NCBI GenBank assembly: GCA_014237955.1
Contig: JABABY010000036.1
Span: 6,375-13,259, forward strand
DNA: 6,885 bases
Direction: 5' to 3'
Source: Planctomycetota bacterium
GTDB lineage: Bacteria > Planctomycetota > Planctomycetia > Pirellulales > UBA7805
Position numbers and translations under genes: made by a program. Under the pieces are notes generated by a model. The model was not told the origin of the DNA and made no database searches. It was given only the letters and a program-made list of their open reading frames with translations. Positions 1 to 5,237 of this stretch are shown in pieces; position 1 is the first letter of the stretch; every line of letters begins with the position of its first letter.

Positions 1-475
1 GAACATTGGCCACTCGGATCTGAGCCTCTTTCGCCGGCGCGGTCGCAGATTCCCATTGGCGACACACATCTGCCAAAAAATCATCCCCTGAGGGGCTCTG
101 CTCGTCGACCAACTGATCACCCGTTTCGCCATAATATCCAATGGCAGAAGCCGAGACCAAGACCGGGGGAGGCTTCTCAGCTGCCGCCAGAGCGGCGGAA
201 AGTCGACGTGTAGATTCCACACGACTCTGACAAATGCGTTTCTTCTTAGCTGTATTCCAGCGGCCGTTGGCAATATTTTCACCTGCCAAATGGACTACCG
301 CATCACATCCGGACAGTAGGCCTGGATCGACATTATTGGCCGAAGGATCCCAGAAAACTTCTCCTGCCTTCGGATGTCGCCTTACCAGACGGGTAATACG
401 AACACCTTGACCACAGAGATGTGAGGCCAGGGCTTTTCCGACCAAGCCGGTAGATCCGGTAATGGCAATATGCAT
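1..475 (-). CDS. SDR39U1/TIGR01777-type NAD(P)-binding epimerase-like protein, C-terminus cut by window edge
   Basis: This is the N-terminal 158 residues of an extended-SDR protein of the TIGR01777 (YfcH/SDR39U1) family; the rest lies beyond the left edge. The dinucleotide-binding loop GSTGLVG is at residues 7-13. The family hallmark HLAGENIANGRW is at 62-73, followed by basic KKKRICQSRVEST and then SASAIGYYG at 108-116, where SDR catalytic Ser and Tyr normally sit. DFLADVCRQWE at 132-142 is also typical. The full family is near 300 residues, so about half is visible. The ATG at 475 starts right before the Rossmann strand (MHIAITG), which fixes the start; I see no strong ribosome binding site. 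It begins 38 bases after the thioredoxin stop on the same strand, so co-transcription is likely. The substrate of this family is not established; bacterial members have been tied loosely to cell division, which cannot be tested here. Confidence 0.9.
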   Translation of the reverse strand, partial: MHIAITGSTGLVGKALASHLCGQGVRITRLVRRHPKAGEVFWDPSANNVDPGLLSGCDAVVHLAGENIANGRWNTAKKKRICQSRVESTRRLSAALAAAEKPPPVLVSASAIGYYGETGDQLVDEQSPSGDDFLADVCRQWESATAPAKEAQIRVANV

Positions 476-513
476 GACAATGCTAAGCGCCGCGTTTATT
501 AATGATCGCAGGC

Positions 514-840
514 TTATCCTTTTGCCTCATCCAGTAGTTCCTGAATTTTATGCTTTTGCTGTCCACCAACGAGTCTGCCTACGATCTCACCGCCTTTGAA
601 CACAATTAAGGTGGGAATGCTACTAACACTATATGTTTGTGCGGTATTTGGGTTGTCATCAATGTTGAGTTTTCCAATTTTGGCGGATCCGACATTTTCT
701 TCAGCCAATTCCTCAATCATTGGTGCAATCATACGACATGGGCCGCACCAGGGTGCCCAAAAATCTACGAGTACGGGCAAATCCGATGCCACCACTTCTG
801 CTTCAAATCCGTCATCCGTAAATTCAATCACATCATTCAT
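514..840 (-). CDS. trxA: Thioredoxin
   Basis: This is a 108-residue classical cytosolic thioredoxin, a protein disulfide reductase normally recycled by thioredoxin reductase. The active site WCGPC is at residues 31-35, the buried Asp is D26 in LVDFWAPW, and the cis-proline is P76 in SIPTLIVF. C-terminal KGGEIVGRLVGG (82-93) matches the usual last strand region. There is no signal peptide or membrane segment. An in-frame ATG nine codons upstream (867) is open, but the ATG at 840 is preferred: GGAG at 847-850 sits 6 bases before it, and MNDVIEFTDDGF is the normal family start. The gene leads a probable two-gene unit with the SDR39U1-type gene. A TGTTATAAT extended -10 lies about 150 bases upstream. 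Family assignment is very secure. Confidence 0.96.
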   Translation of the reverse strand: MNDVIEFTDDGFEAEVVASDLPVLVDFWAPWCGPCRMIAPMIEELAEENVGSAKIGKLNIDDNPNTAQTYSVSSIPTLIVFKGGEIVGRLVGGQQKHKIQELLDEAKG

Positions 841-846
841 AAAATT

Positions 847-850
847 CTCC
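847..850 (-). promoter_or_regulatory. Ribosome binding site of trxA
   Basis: The minus strand reads GGAG, then six bases (AATTTT), then ATG. This Shine-Dalgarno match decides the start of the thioredoxin at 840 over the longer in-frame ATG at 867. Confidence 0.7.
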
Positions 851-995
851 AACCAATAAATAACCAAAACGCAAAGGTTAGGCCGGCCCCACGATCACTA
901 GTACAGATGTTAGTTACGCACTGGCATCAGAAATAGGGACTACTTAACCGACTCACCTAGCTACTAAAATAATCCTCCAAATAGAACGTTTGAAG

Positions 996-1004
996 ATTAT
1001 AACA
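996..1004 (-). promoter_or_regulatory. Extended -10 promoter candidate for trxA
   Basis: The minus strand carries TGTTATAAT, a perfect match to the extended -10 pattern TGnTATAAT, with TATAAT at 1001-996. No good -35 is visible at 17 bases spacing (ATAAGA), which is tolerated for extended -10 promoters. A start near 989 would give a leader of about 150 bases before the trxA ATG at 840. The -10 lies between the arms of an inverted repeat, GTTTG at 988-992 and CAAAC at 1003-1007, which could be chance or a repressor site. This is read from consensus only. Confidence 0.5.
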
Positions 1005-1046
1005 AACTCTAATAAATATCTTATGTTCGCTGAAGTGGGTGATCCT

Positions 1047-1186
1047 TTCAGTCCATTTTACTGAACTGTCTCTTCATCGTCGAGATGGTGATCCTGACGC
1101 CCTTTGACAGACATGTCTGAAAAGACCCCCAAGGATCGCCACTTTCGGATGGTGAAAGTGAGGAAAAGTTTGTAGGGGTGACAAAC
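1047..1186. other. Cluster of stem-loops and a palindrome; candidate small RNA or protein-binding region
   Basis: Elements seen directly: TTCAGT/ACTGAA (1047-1052 with 1060-1065, loop CCATTTT); CTGTC/GACAG (1066-1070 with 1106-1110); GGTGATCCT/AGGATCGCC (1087-1095 with 1132-1140, one G-U pair); palindrome CAGACATGTCTG (1108-1119); CACTTTC/GAAAGTG (1140-1146 with 1154-1160, loop GGATGGT); GTTTGT/ACAAAC (1168-1173 with 1181-1186, loop AGGGGTG). Three hairpins share a 7-base loop. Loop CCAT (1053-1056) can pair with ATGG (1149-1152), and ACCCC (1125-1129) with GGGGT (1175-1179). Not all of these pairings can form together. No matching known RNA family is recognised, and no intrinsic terminator with a T-run follows on the plus strand. 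The transcribed strand, if any, is unknown. Confidence 0.35.
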
Positions 1187-1205
1187 AACATGGCAATGCA
1201 ATTAT

Positions 1206-1234
1206 TTGTCGATCTCTAAATACACCGGTATAAC
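1206..1234 (+). promoter_or_regulatory. Sigma70-type promoter candidate for the PSP1/RicT gene
   Basis: TTGTCG at 1206-1211 (four of six matches to TTGACA) is separated by exactly 17 bases from TATAAC at 1229-1234 (five of six matches to TATAAT). Transcription would start near 1241, giving a leader of roughly 145 bases before the ATG at 1386. This is inferred from consensus and spacing only. Confidence 0.5.
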
Positions 1235-1385
1235 TATCTTGTGGCCGTCTCTTTCCGCCTCTATTTTTCTCAGATACAATTCATGTTTCCTGCTTTATAT
1301 TCAGGGCTGGCCCCATTCCATCGATATATAGCTGTTGGGTCGATTCCTTCTATCGGTCCGTCAGCTCACATGCCGATTTCAAATC

Positions 1386-2210
1386 ATGTCCCAGTACATT
1401 GTGCGTTACGGATCGCTACGGCTTTTGGGTGTCTTCTCCACAGCCCGGGAAGAGACTTTTGTACGCAATGTTCAAGTCCTCGCTCGAACTGATCGTGGTG
1501 TTGAGATCGGCGAAGTGCTGTGCGAAGCCACTGAGCGTGCTGTGCAGAATTTGCACGACACCAAAGGTGGTCAGATTTTGCGGGAGGTGAGGAGTGAGGA
1601 CCGAGAGGAACTTTCTCGCTTGTGCAAAGAGGAGCGGGCTAGCTGGGATTTTTGCTTAGAATCGATTCAACAACTCAAGCTAGAAATGCAACTGGTGGAT
1701 GTGGAACACGTTTTTGGTGGCGAACGAATTTTAATTTATTATCTTTCAGAAAACCGGATCGATTTTCGCGAACTGGTCAAGATTCTGGCGGCCAAATTTC
1801 AAACACGCATTGAGATGAGGCAAATTGGTGTCCGTGATGAAGCAAAACTGCTGGCAGATTATGGCGACTGTGGAAAAGCTGTCTGCTGCAACACGCATCT
1901 CTCGGAAATGCCTCCTGTCTCCATGAAGATGGCCAAATTACAGAAAGCAACTCTTGATCCCACCAAAATATCGGGGCGATGTGGACGTTTAAAATGTTGC
2001 TTGAGATACGAGTACGAAACCTATCTTGATTTGAAAAAAACGCTTCCTCCGATCGGAGCATCGGTTGTTACAAATTCGGGACAAGCCAAAGTCCTAGGAC
2101 ATGAAATCCTCGCGGACCAGGTCCTCGTACAAATGGAAGATATGCGTCGAATTCTGATCGATGCAGAAGATATTTTATCCGTAACCTCCCCGTCCCCTAA
2201 GCCAAAATAA
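1386..2210 (+). CDS. PSP1-domain protein, RicT/YaaT-like
   Basis: This is a 274-residue protein of the PSP1 C-terminal domain family (YaaT/RicT). It opens MSQYIVRYGSLRLLGVF and has the conserved TDRGVEIGEVL at 35-45. The C-terminal half carries the diagnostic cysteine cluster: C162 and C167-C168 in GDCGKAVCCNT, PVSMKMAK at 177-184, DPTKISGRCGRLKCC at 191-205 with C199, C204 and C205, then YEYETY. In Bacillus subtilis, RicT with RicA and RicF forms an Fe-S complex that modulates RNase Y-dependent RNA processing; these cysteines are the expected ligands. No RicA or RicF partner is in this window, so the role here is inferred. A longer in-frame ATG at 1335 is open, but the family begins at the 1386 ATG. 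No clear Shine-Dalgarno precedes it. The tail SVTSPSPKPK looks disordered. Confidence 0.93.
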   Translation: MSQYIVRYGSLRLLGVFSTAREETFVRNVQVLARTDRGVEIGEVLCEATERAVQNLHDTKGGQILREVRSEDREELSRLCKEERASWDFCLESIQQLKLEMQLVDVEHVFGGERILIYYLSENRIDFRELVKILAAKFQTRIEMRQIGVRDEAKLLADYGDCGKAVCCNTHLSEMPPVSMKMAKLQKATLDPTKISGRCGRLKCCLRYEYETYLDLKKTLPPIGASVVTNSGQAKVLGHEILADQVLVQMEDMRRILIDAEDILSVTSPSPKPK

Positions 2211-2426
2211 AACTCCTAGCGATAATATTGCCAATCATTCTTACTTTATTTTCAGAAGTACTGACCTTGTATGTTAAATTTGATAGCATGGAATAAGAGA
2301 ATACAGCCTTGTGCGGCCATTCTGCATACCCCTGCTACATTCCGGACAATGTTATACGGCGTGCTTTAGGGATTCGGTGTGTGTTAAGGCTGTCCTAAGA
2401 ACATTATTCAACGAGTCTGGTGGCTG

Positions 2427-2921
2427 ATGCTTGACCCAAACCATCCAATTGCAAAATTAGCCCGTGAAGACGGGCGCTATCGAGTCGATGCGTATGCATT
2501 CGTCTTTGATGCGTTGAACCATGCTCATGCCGCCATGAATATGGGGGCAGACCCACCAGTGCATCCAATGAAAGAATGTGCCGCTGACACACAAACTCCC
2601 GTCGGTTCTGAAAAGACCGCCGACCAGCCACCAATGGGCGCACCGGCAGACGAAGCAGCGGCGGGCGAGCGACATGTCACCGGACAGGAATTATGTCTTG
2701 CAATCCGGAGTTTGGCGCTTGAGCAATACGGCTACATGGCAAAACATGTATTCAATAGTTGGGGAATTTACAAAACATGTGATTTTGGAAATGTTGTTTT
2801 CAATCTTATCTCGATTGGGCAGATGCGTAAAACCGATCAAGATTGTCGCAAGGATTTCGAAAATGTCTTTGACTTTGATCGTGAGTTGGTAAACGATTTC
2901 GTGATTACACCACCTGAATAA
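2427..2921 (+). CDS. Minf_1886-family conserved protein of unknown function
   Basis: This 164-residue protein matches, from memory of the family, the Minf_1886-type proteins common in Planctomycetes and Verrucomicrobia. The N-terminal block is LDPNHPIAKLAREDGRY (2-18) plus AYAFVFDALNHA (22-33). The C-terminal block is HVTGQELCLAIRSLALEQYG (83-102), then HVFNSWGIYKTCDFGNVVFN (107-126), IGQMRKTDQD and FDFDRELV. Between them lies a linker of about 45 residues rich in Pro, Ala, Asp and Glu (about 38-82), probably disordered. No signal peptide, membrane segment or catalytic motif is evident, so it is probably cytosolic. The function is not known. It follows the PSP1 gene by 216 bases on the same strand; co-transcription is possible but unsupported. 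The ribosome binding site is weak (GGTGG, 4 bases before ATG). Confidence 0.85.
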   Translation: MLDPNHPIAKLAREDGRYRVDAYAFVFDALNHAHAAMNMGADPPVHPMKECAADTQTPVGSEKTADQPPMGAPADEAAAGERHVTGQELCLAIRSLALEQYGYMAKHVFNSWGIYKTCDFGNVVFNLISIGQMRKTDQDCRKDFENVFDFDRELVNDFVITPPE

Positions 2922-2979
2922 ACAATTTTTTATTCGTGACGGGTTAGCAACACCACGGGCCGCCATACAAAGATATTCC

Positions 2980-3063
2980 GTGCGATCCTTGATCATTACA
3001 ACACTGTTGCTTGCCTTGTGGATCACCTTACTGTTCTTAATTGCAATTGGCATCATCGCGTAA
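2980..3063 (+). CDS. Possible 27-residue single-span membrane peptide
   Basis: A short ORF beginning with GTG reads MRSLIITTLL, then LALWITLLFL, then IAIGIIA and a TAA stop. Apart from Arg2 it has no charged residue and forms one uninterrupted hydrophobic segment long enough to span a membrane, with N-terminus in by the positive-inside rule. The frame stays open upstream to the preceding gene without another ATG, GTG or TTG; a TTG at 2989 is an alternative start. No strong Shine-Dalgarno is visible. It lies 58 bases after the Minf_1886 gene and 66 bases before groES. Very small hydrophobic proteins of this type are known as subunits of membrane complexes (for example KdpF and CydX), but I see no family match. 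It may equally be a chance T-rich ORF. Confidence 0.3.
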   Translation: MRSLIITTLLLALWITLLFLIAIGIIA

Positions 3064-3129
3064 AAAGTGTTTTCGTAATAATCCATCTTTCTCTATGAAG
3101 AAATTGGACCGTGAGGAGTTTGACCCGAT

Positions 3130-3417
3130 ATGAAGCTGATACCCTTAGGTGACAAAGTCGTTGTTCGGCCAGTGGATGCTGAAGAGACGACCGCTGGTGG
3201 AATTGTTTTGCCCGACGCAGCGCAAGAAAAACAACGTCAGGGGCGCGTTCTCTCAGTCGGCGACGGCAGACTCAATCAGGATGGCAGTCGGGCGAGTCAT
3301 GAGGTGAAGGAGGGGGATCGCGTACTCTACTCACACTATTGCGGAACTGAAGTAGAAGTGGATGGCGAATCACTCCTCATCATGAGTGAGAATGACATTT
3401 TAGCGATCGTTTCCTAA
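3130..3417 (+). CDS. groES: Co-chaperonin GroES (Cpn10)
   Basis: This 95-residue protein is a full-length GroES, the heptameric lid that caps GroEL during ATP-driven folding in the cytosol. It shows LIPLGDKVVVRP (3-14), the mobile loop EETTAGGIVLPDAAQEK (18-34) with the GroEL-binding IVL at 25-27, GRVLSVGDG (38-46), VKEGDRVLYSHYCGTEVEVDGE and the C-terminal ENDILAIV. The start is fixed by the MKLIPLGDKVVV opening; GAGGAG lies about 11 bases upstream, a rather long spacing. Unusually, groEL does not follow: the next gene encodes an unrelated exported protein 176 bases on. No CIRCE repeat (TTAGCACTC-N9-GAGTGCTAA) is visible upstream. Its partner chaperonin must therefore be encoded elsewhere. 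Planctomycetes often carry several chaperonin copies, so this may be one of a set. Confidence 0.96.
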   Translation: MKLIPLGDKVVVRPVDAEETTAGGIVLPDAAQEKQRQGRVLSVGDGRLNQDGSRASHEVKEGDRVLYSHYCGTEVEVDGESLLIMSENDILAIVS

Positions 3418-3424
3418 CCACGAT

Positions 3425-3470
3425 GTGGCTCTGGGTAACAATGTGTTTGATTTGGTGCTAACAGAGCCGC
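3425..3470 (+). other. Stem-loop just downstream of groES
   Basis: GTGGCTCTG at 3425-3433 can pair with CAGAGCCGC at 3462-3470: nine pairs including one G-U, seven of them perfect Watson-Crick (GGCTCTG/CAGAGCC), around a 28-base loop. It starts 8 bases after the groES stop. No U-run follows, so it is not a standard intrinsic terminator. It could stabilise the mRNA 3' end, help a factor-dependent stop, or be chance. Confidence 0.3.
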
Positions 3471-3524
3471 TACCGCCGGCAAAATAGGGCGGAATCATGA
3501 ATCGCATTTTCGGAGATCGCTGTA

Positions 3525-3530
3525 TATAAT
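3525..3530 (+). promoter_or_regulatory. -10 promoter element candidate for the toroid-protein gene
   Basis: A perfect TATAAT occurs in TGTATATAAT, about 64 bases before the ATG at 3594. No good -35 hexamer stands 16 to 18 bases upstream, and the TG lies one base too far for a strict extended -10. Its position after the groES stem-loop would fit separate transcription of the downstream gene. Confidence 0.35.
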
Positions 3531-3580
3531 TGCTATTCCTCGAACAAATTGGGCAACTAGTCGACATATTGCTATTCCAG

Positions 3581-3585
3581 AGAGG
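3581..3585 (+). promoter_or_regulatory. Ribosome binding site of the toroid-protein gene
   Basis: AGAGG (within AGAGAGG) stands 8 bases before the ATG at 3594 and supports this start over the internal Met at residue 22. Starting at 22 would remove the basic residue (R19) needed in the signal peptide n-region. Confidence 0.55.
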
Positions 3586-3593
3586 CCCATTCA

Positions 3594-4790
3594 ATGAACA
3601 TCTTTTTTCATGCAACCGCTTGCTGTATTCATACATCCTGGGTACTTCGTCTGGCGATGGGGGCACTATTGGTAGCAGCGTTCGGGCATCTCGCATTCCC
3701 AGAATCGGCCGGTGCGGAAAACCAGATTGGCCGTTTACATCAGAAAATAGTAGAGCAAGGCATTGACTATCTCCGCTCGCAAGGACAATCTCCCAATGGG
3801 GCCTACAGTGCGGGTTCTGGGCCGGGAGTCACTGCTTTAGTTACGACAGCTGTGTTACGAAACAACGTAAATCCAAAGGAACCACTGGTCCAGCGCAGCC
3901 TCGATTATCTTAAAACTTTCATTCGTAAAGATGGTGGCATCTACGCCAAGGAAAGCAAATACCGAAATTATGAAACCAGTATGGCGCTGATGTGTTTTGC
4001 TGAAGCAAACCGCCGGTATCCAGGTACCTATGACACCATCATCAAGAATGCAGACCAATTTATCAAAGGCCTGCAATATGACGACGCCGAAGGTCACGAT
4101 CGCACCAGCAAGTTTTATGGTGGCGCCGGATATGGCAAGCACAAAAGACCCGATCTCTCTAACACTGGCATTATGATCGATGCACTTATTGCAGCCGGTG
4201 CCAGTCCCGATGACGAAGCGATCCGCAAGGCGATGATTTTTGTTTCAAGGTGTCAGAATCTTGAAACCGAACACAATGACACCAAGTGGTCTGTGAAAAA
4301 TCCCGATGGCGGTTTCTACTACACCGGGGCTGCCGGTGGCTCCAGTCAGGCAAAATGGGGCCCCGACGAGAATGAAGAGAGCTCAGGGCTTCGTAGTTAT
4401 GGTTCGATGACCTACATGGGCTTGAAAAGCCTAATCTATGCCGGCCTGACTGAGGATGATCCACGGGTCCGAGCAGCAACGGAATGGATTCGTAAAAACT
4501 ACAGGCTTGACGTCAATCCTGGCCTGGGAAAGCAGGGCCTTTACTACTACTACCATACTTTTGCCAAAGCCCTGGATGCCCTCAACGTTGATACCTTCTT
4601 AGACGCAAGCGGTAGCAAACACGATTGGCGAAGAGAATTAACGGAAAAACTCGCCAGCGAACAGCAGGCAAATGGGTCCTGGATCAACAGCCATTCCCGC
4701 TGGATGGAAGCCGATCCCAACTTGGTAACCGGCTATGCGCTGCTGGCCCTCTCCTACTGCAAACCCAAAACTGGAATTGTGGAGCCCTGA
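3594..4790 (+). CDS. Exported prenyltransferase/squalene-oxidase-repeat (alpha/alpha toroid) protein
   Basis: This is a 398-residue protein with an N-terminal Sec-type signal: a long n-region with R19, hydrophobic AMGALLVAAFGHLAF (21-35) and a likely cut after ESAGA (41). The mature part has six helical-hairpin repeats ending in Gly-rich turns: SPNGAY (66-71), RKDGGIY (111-117), YGGAGYG (175-181), NPDGGFYY (236-243), KQGLYYYY (313-320) and the QW-like QANGSW (358-363). This is the alpha6-alpha6 barrel of prenyltransferases and squalene-hopene cyclases. The cyclase acid motif DxDD is absent, and no prenyltransferase zinc-ligand set is evident, so cyclase activity is unlikely. It is more probably a periplasmic binding or scaffold protein, or an unknown enzyme. 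Planctomycetes carry many such proteins without assigned function. It is convergent with the small basic protein gene and its stop is 53 bases from that gene's stop. Confidence 0.85.
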   Translation: MNIFFHATACCIHTSWVLRLAMGALLVAAFGHLAFPESAGAENQIGRLHQKIVEQGIDYLRSQGQSPNGAYSAGSGPGVTALVTTAVLRNNVNPKEPLVQRSLDYLKTFIRKDGGIYAKESKYRNYETSMALMCFAEANRRYPGTYDTIIKNADQFIKGLQYDDAEGHDRTSKFYGGAGYGKHKRPDLSNTGIMIDALIAAGASPDDEAIRKAMIFVSRCQNLETEHNDTKWSVKNPDGGFYYTGAAGGSSQAKWGPDENEESSGLRSYGSMTYMGLKSLIYAGLTEDDPRVRAATEWIRKNYRLDVNPGLGKQGLYYYYHTFAKALDALNVDTFLDASGSKHDWRRELTEKLASEQQANGSWINSHSRWMEADPNLVTGYALLALSYCKPKTGIVEP

Positions 4791-4843
4791 AAAGAAATGG
4801 CTCTAGAAAAGCCGTAACCACAACAACAGTAGCTGCGACGCCA

Positions 4844-5086
4844 TTACGATGCCTTGGATTCTTCGGCGACGGCTGCCTCTTCACCTTCTTCAGCGGTGGG
4901 CGCTTCTTTCTTTTTCTTCTTCTTGATAACTAAGGACTGAACCCGAACTTTAGGCAGATTAAAGGGTGAGTCGCCCTCTTGCCACCGATCCGTTTCCTTG
5001 AGTTTTGTAATCCGCTCTGTCCTGGTGAGAACATTGCGACTGCGAACGAGGCCGAGGCGAACTCTCAAGCTCTTGTCGATAGTCAT
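4844..5086 (-). CDS. PVC small basic protein
   Basis: This 80-residue protein matches the small basic protein regarded as a signature of the Planctomycetes-Verrucomicrobia-Chlamydiae group (TIGR04137-type). The conserved core is MTIDKSLRVR (1-10), LVRSRNVLTRTERITKLKET (13-32), RWQEGDSPFNLPKVR (34-48) and IKKKKKK (54-60). The core is strongly basic and is thought to bind nucleic acid or ribosomes, but its function is unproven. Here a 20-residue acidic tail rich in Glu and Ala (61-80) follows the lysine run, giving a sharply bipolar protein. There is no membrane segment or signal. The ATG at 5084-5086 starts exactly at the family N-terminus; the ribosome site is weak. It lies 151 bases downstream of the kinase gene on the same strand and may have its own promoter. 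Confidence 0.9.
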   Translation of the reverse strand: MTIDKSLRVRLGLVRSRNVLTRTERITKLKETDRWQEGDSPFNLPKVRVQSLVIKKKKKKEAPTAEEGEEAAVAEESKAS

Positions 5087-5237
5087 CGTAGCTGAAATCC
5101 CGTCAAACTGAACGTCACGAAAGTGCTATCTGAACATAGGCCACAACGGCTATCTTTAATAGCAATATCAGACTCGTCATTCTAGAACAAAGCTCATCCT
5201 TCTGCCAGGGCCTTTCTTCTGCAAATAGGCCGCTGTT

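Larger units (their letters stand above)
841..1385. other. Divergent intergenic region between trxA and the PSP1 gene
   Basis: These 545 bases hold no convincing protein gene. From left to right they contain the trxA ribosome site (847-850), a GGCCGGCC octamer (881-888), a leader stretch, the trxA extended -10 (996-1004), a block of stem-loops and a palindrome (1038-1190), a sigma70-like promoter facing right (1206-1234) and the PSP1-gene leader (about 1241-1385). Small ORFs starting at 1241 and 1335 run into the PSP1 gene but lack family similarity. The stem-loop block lies upstream of both promoters, so it would not be in either mRNA leader if those promoters are right. Confidence 0.6.

Noticed and set aside
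841..867. Nine-codon N-terminal extension of thioredoxin from an upstream ATG at 867
   Set aside because: GGAG lies 6 bases before the ATG at 840, inside the proposed extension, and the family normally starts at that Met.
1335..1385. Longer PSP1/RicT protein starting at 1335
   Set aside because: The extra 17 residues do not resemble the family, which starts at the (M)xxYIVRYGxLRLLG block.
1241..1492. 83-residue plus-strand ORF beginning in the PSP1 leader
   Set aside because: It overlaps the start of the PSP1 gene in another frame, has no family features and reads as a shadow.
2271..2369. 32-residue plus-strand ORF between the PSP1 and Minf_1886 genes
   Set aside because: No ribosome site, no recognisable composition or segment; consistent with chance.
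2691..3086. 131-residue minus-strand ORF
   Set aside because: Mostly antisense to the well-supported Minf_1886 gene, with no family resemblance; it also covers the gap before groES but lacks a ribosome site.
3064..3129. CIRCE or other heat-shock operator before groES
   Set aside because: No TTAGCACTC-type inverted repeat is present; TAATAAT at 3076-3082 lacks a matching -35.
3400..3696. 98-residue minus-strand ORF spanning the gap after groES
   Set aside because: Overlaps groES and the signal peptide of the toroid protein on the opposite strand; sequence shows no recognisable domain.
4797..4815. GGCT/AGCC stem with a T-rich flank, as a minus-strand terminator for the small basic protein gene
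   Set aside because: The stem is only 4 bp and the T tract is interrupted; too weak to call.
5125..5163. Repeated GCTATCT and the GCTAT/ATAGC hairpin in the gap upstream of the small basic protein gene
   Set aside because: Short repeats (7 bases) and a 5-bp stem in AT-rich sequence; expected by chance.
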